The notes under the pieces were generated by a model. It was not told the origin of the DNA. It saw only the letters and a program-made list of their open reading frames with translations, and ran no database searches. Made by a program: the position numbers and the translations under genes. 64,000 bases of DNA from Bacteroidota bacterium (lineage in GTDB: Bacteria; Bacteroidota; Bacteroidia; Bacteroidales; Cfx3-03): NCBI GenBank assembly GCA_013390605.1, contig JACAUB010000001.1:5184754-5248753 (forward strand), in the 5' to 3' direction. Numbering within the stretch: the first letter of the stretch is position 1; each line of letters opens with the position of its first letter. Below, one piece after another: positions 62,941 through 64,000 of the stretch.

Positions 62941-64000
62941 TGCCGCGTAAGATTCTTTTCACAATGTTTGGTTGCATTTTATTTGCTGCTATTCTTAATC
63001 TTTGTCAGTTTTATCAGTTTTTGTCTTTCCCTTCGTTATTATTACTCATTAGTCGCTGGATAGCAATAGTGTCTATTGTGTGGTTTGCTATTCGTAAAAA
63101 CACACTCACCACCTGGATATTGATTAGTATGATTGTAGGAGCTGAGTTTGGAGAAGACTTTTCAAAGATAGCTATTCATCTAGATGTGTTGAGTAAGATT
63201 TTTTTGAATATGGTGAAGACCATTATTGCTCCTTTGATTTTTTCGACATTGGTTGTTGGAATAGCAGGTCACTCTAATCTTAAGCAGGTTGGTCGAATGG
63301 GATGGAAGTCTATTGTCTATTTTGAAATCGTTTCTACTCTGGCACTATTTATTGGATTGTTAGTTATTAATATCAGTCAGGCCGGTGTTGGTGTCTCTCT
63401 CCCCATAAATGCGGTTCAAGAATCATTGACAGTTGTAAAGCCTCAAACCTGGGATCAGGTTGTCTTACATATTTTCCCGGAAAATATTGCTAAGGCTGTT
63501 TACGACGGACAAATCCTCCAGGTAGTTATTTTTAGTATTGTATTTGGAATTGCTGTTGCAATGCTTAAGGAGAAACACCGCAATAAAATGATCGGTTTTA
63601 CGGAGAGCCTTTCCGAAACTATGTTTAAGTTCACAAATGTGGTGATGTATATGGCTCCTGTTGCTGTTTTTGCTGCAATTGCATATACCGTTGGACATAT
63701 GGGATTAGGTATATTGACCAATCTGTTTAAACTGCTTGCTACATTATATGCAGCTCTTTCACTTTTCCTATTTGGAGTGTTAATGCCTATCGCTTTGTTT
63801 TTAAAAATACCGGTAAAGAAATTTATTCTGGCTGTTTCTGAACCTGCTACCATTGCTTTTGCCACTACCAGTTCTGAATCGGCTCTGCCAAGAGCGATGG
63901 AGGCAATGGAGAAGTTTGGCGTGCCTAGAAAGATCGTAGCTTTTGTGATGCCTACAGGATATAGTTTTAATCTGGATGGTACCACGCTGTATCTCTCATT
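62941..64000 (+). CDS. dicarboxylate/amino acid:cation symporter (DAACS), C-terminus missing
   Basis: The frame opens at ATG 62941 (MPRKILFTMFGCILFAA) and stays open for 353 codons to the window edge, so the protein is incomplete. Family marks: LGE-like EFGEDFSKIAIHLDVLSKIF, LNMVKTIIAPLIFSTLVVGI, the serine-rich re-entrant loop TTSSESALPRAME and the GYSFNLDGTT motif of the substrate and sodium site. GltP/GltT/DctA-type proteins import glutamate, aspartate or C4-dicarboxylates. It is transcribed away from the hemerythrin gene. Substrate cannot be set from the part seen. Confidence 0.92.

Overview
The window comes from a member of the Bacteroidota, most likely class Bacteroidia. The evidence is a FecI-type sigma factor with a FecR anti-sigma factor ahead of a SusC/SusD pair, a large secreted glycoside hydrolase cluster whose signal peptides often end in AQ, many TAnnTTTG promoter elements, a lack of strong Shine-Dalgarno sequences, a FeoA-FeoB fusion and an OprB-type porin. 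I cannot name the genus from the sequence. No rRNA, tRNA, CRISPR array or intact insertion sequence was seen.

Region 1 (1-5.8 kb, AT-rich, partly decayed). On the minus strand lie a LanC-like protein, a LytTR-only DNA-binding protein and a C39-like/VKOR membrane thiol oxidoreductase cut by the window edge. This set is typical of Bacteroidota ribosomally made peptide (RiPP) export clusters. A broken second copy of the C39-like N-terminus sits between LanC and LytTR. A 1.1 kb gene-poor stretch follows, with palindromes, a truncated HipB-like antitoxin that keeps a palindrome resembling its operator, and a SMUG2-type uracil-DNA glycosylase.

Region 2 (5.8-15.0 kb). Sigma factor, FecR, a SusC with an STN signalling domain, SusD and a two-domain protein (GDPD/PI-PLC-like plus alkaline phosphatase) form a trans-envelope-regulated uptake locus. 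The fused phosphatase suggests a phosphate-ester substrate.

Region 3 (15.0-20.4 kb). A Nudix-fold (NrtR/AraR-like) regulator, an SSS-family symporter and a cytoplasmic GH94 cellobiose phosphorylase suggest disaccharide import followed by phosphorolysis.

Region 4 (20.6-45.0 kb, all minus strand). Thirteen genes, twelve with a recognisable signal peptide: GH92, NIPSNAP, GH2, an alginate-lyase-family protein, GH29, GH88, GH29, GH3, a GH105-propeller fusion, an unrecognised protein, an SGNH acetylesterase, a GH95-like enzyme and a DUF5703 protein. Together they predict breakdown of a fucosylated, O-acetylated, uronic-acid-containing glycan that is probably unsulfated, since no sulfatase is present. 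The cluster has no SusC/SusD of its own.

Region 5 (45.2-50.8 kb): an M3 dipeptidyl carboxypeptidase, peptidase T and an OPT oligopeptide transporter, a peptide-use set. Region 6 (51.5-57.3 kb): a His-rich small membrane protein and a CzcCBA-type heavy-metal RND efflux system. Region 7 (57.4-62.8 kb): a Cys-rich FeoB partner, a FeoAB fusion and an OprB porin in one operon, next to a LuxR-type regulator with a degenerate receiver domain that is translationally coupled to a hemerythrin protein. This looks like an iron and oxygen or nitric-oxide response module. The window ends inside a dicarboxylate/amino-acid:cation symporter gene.
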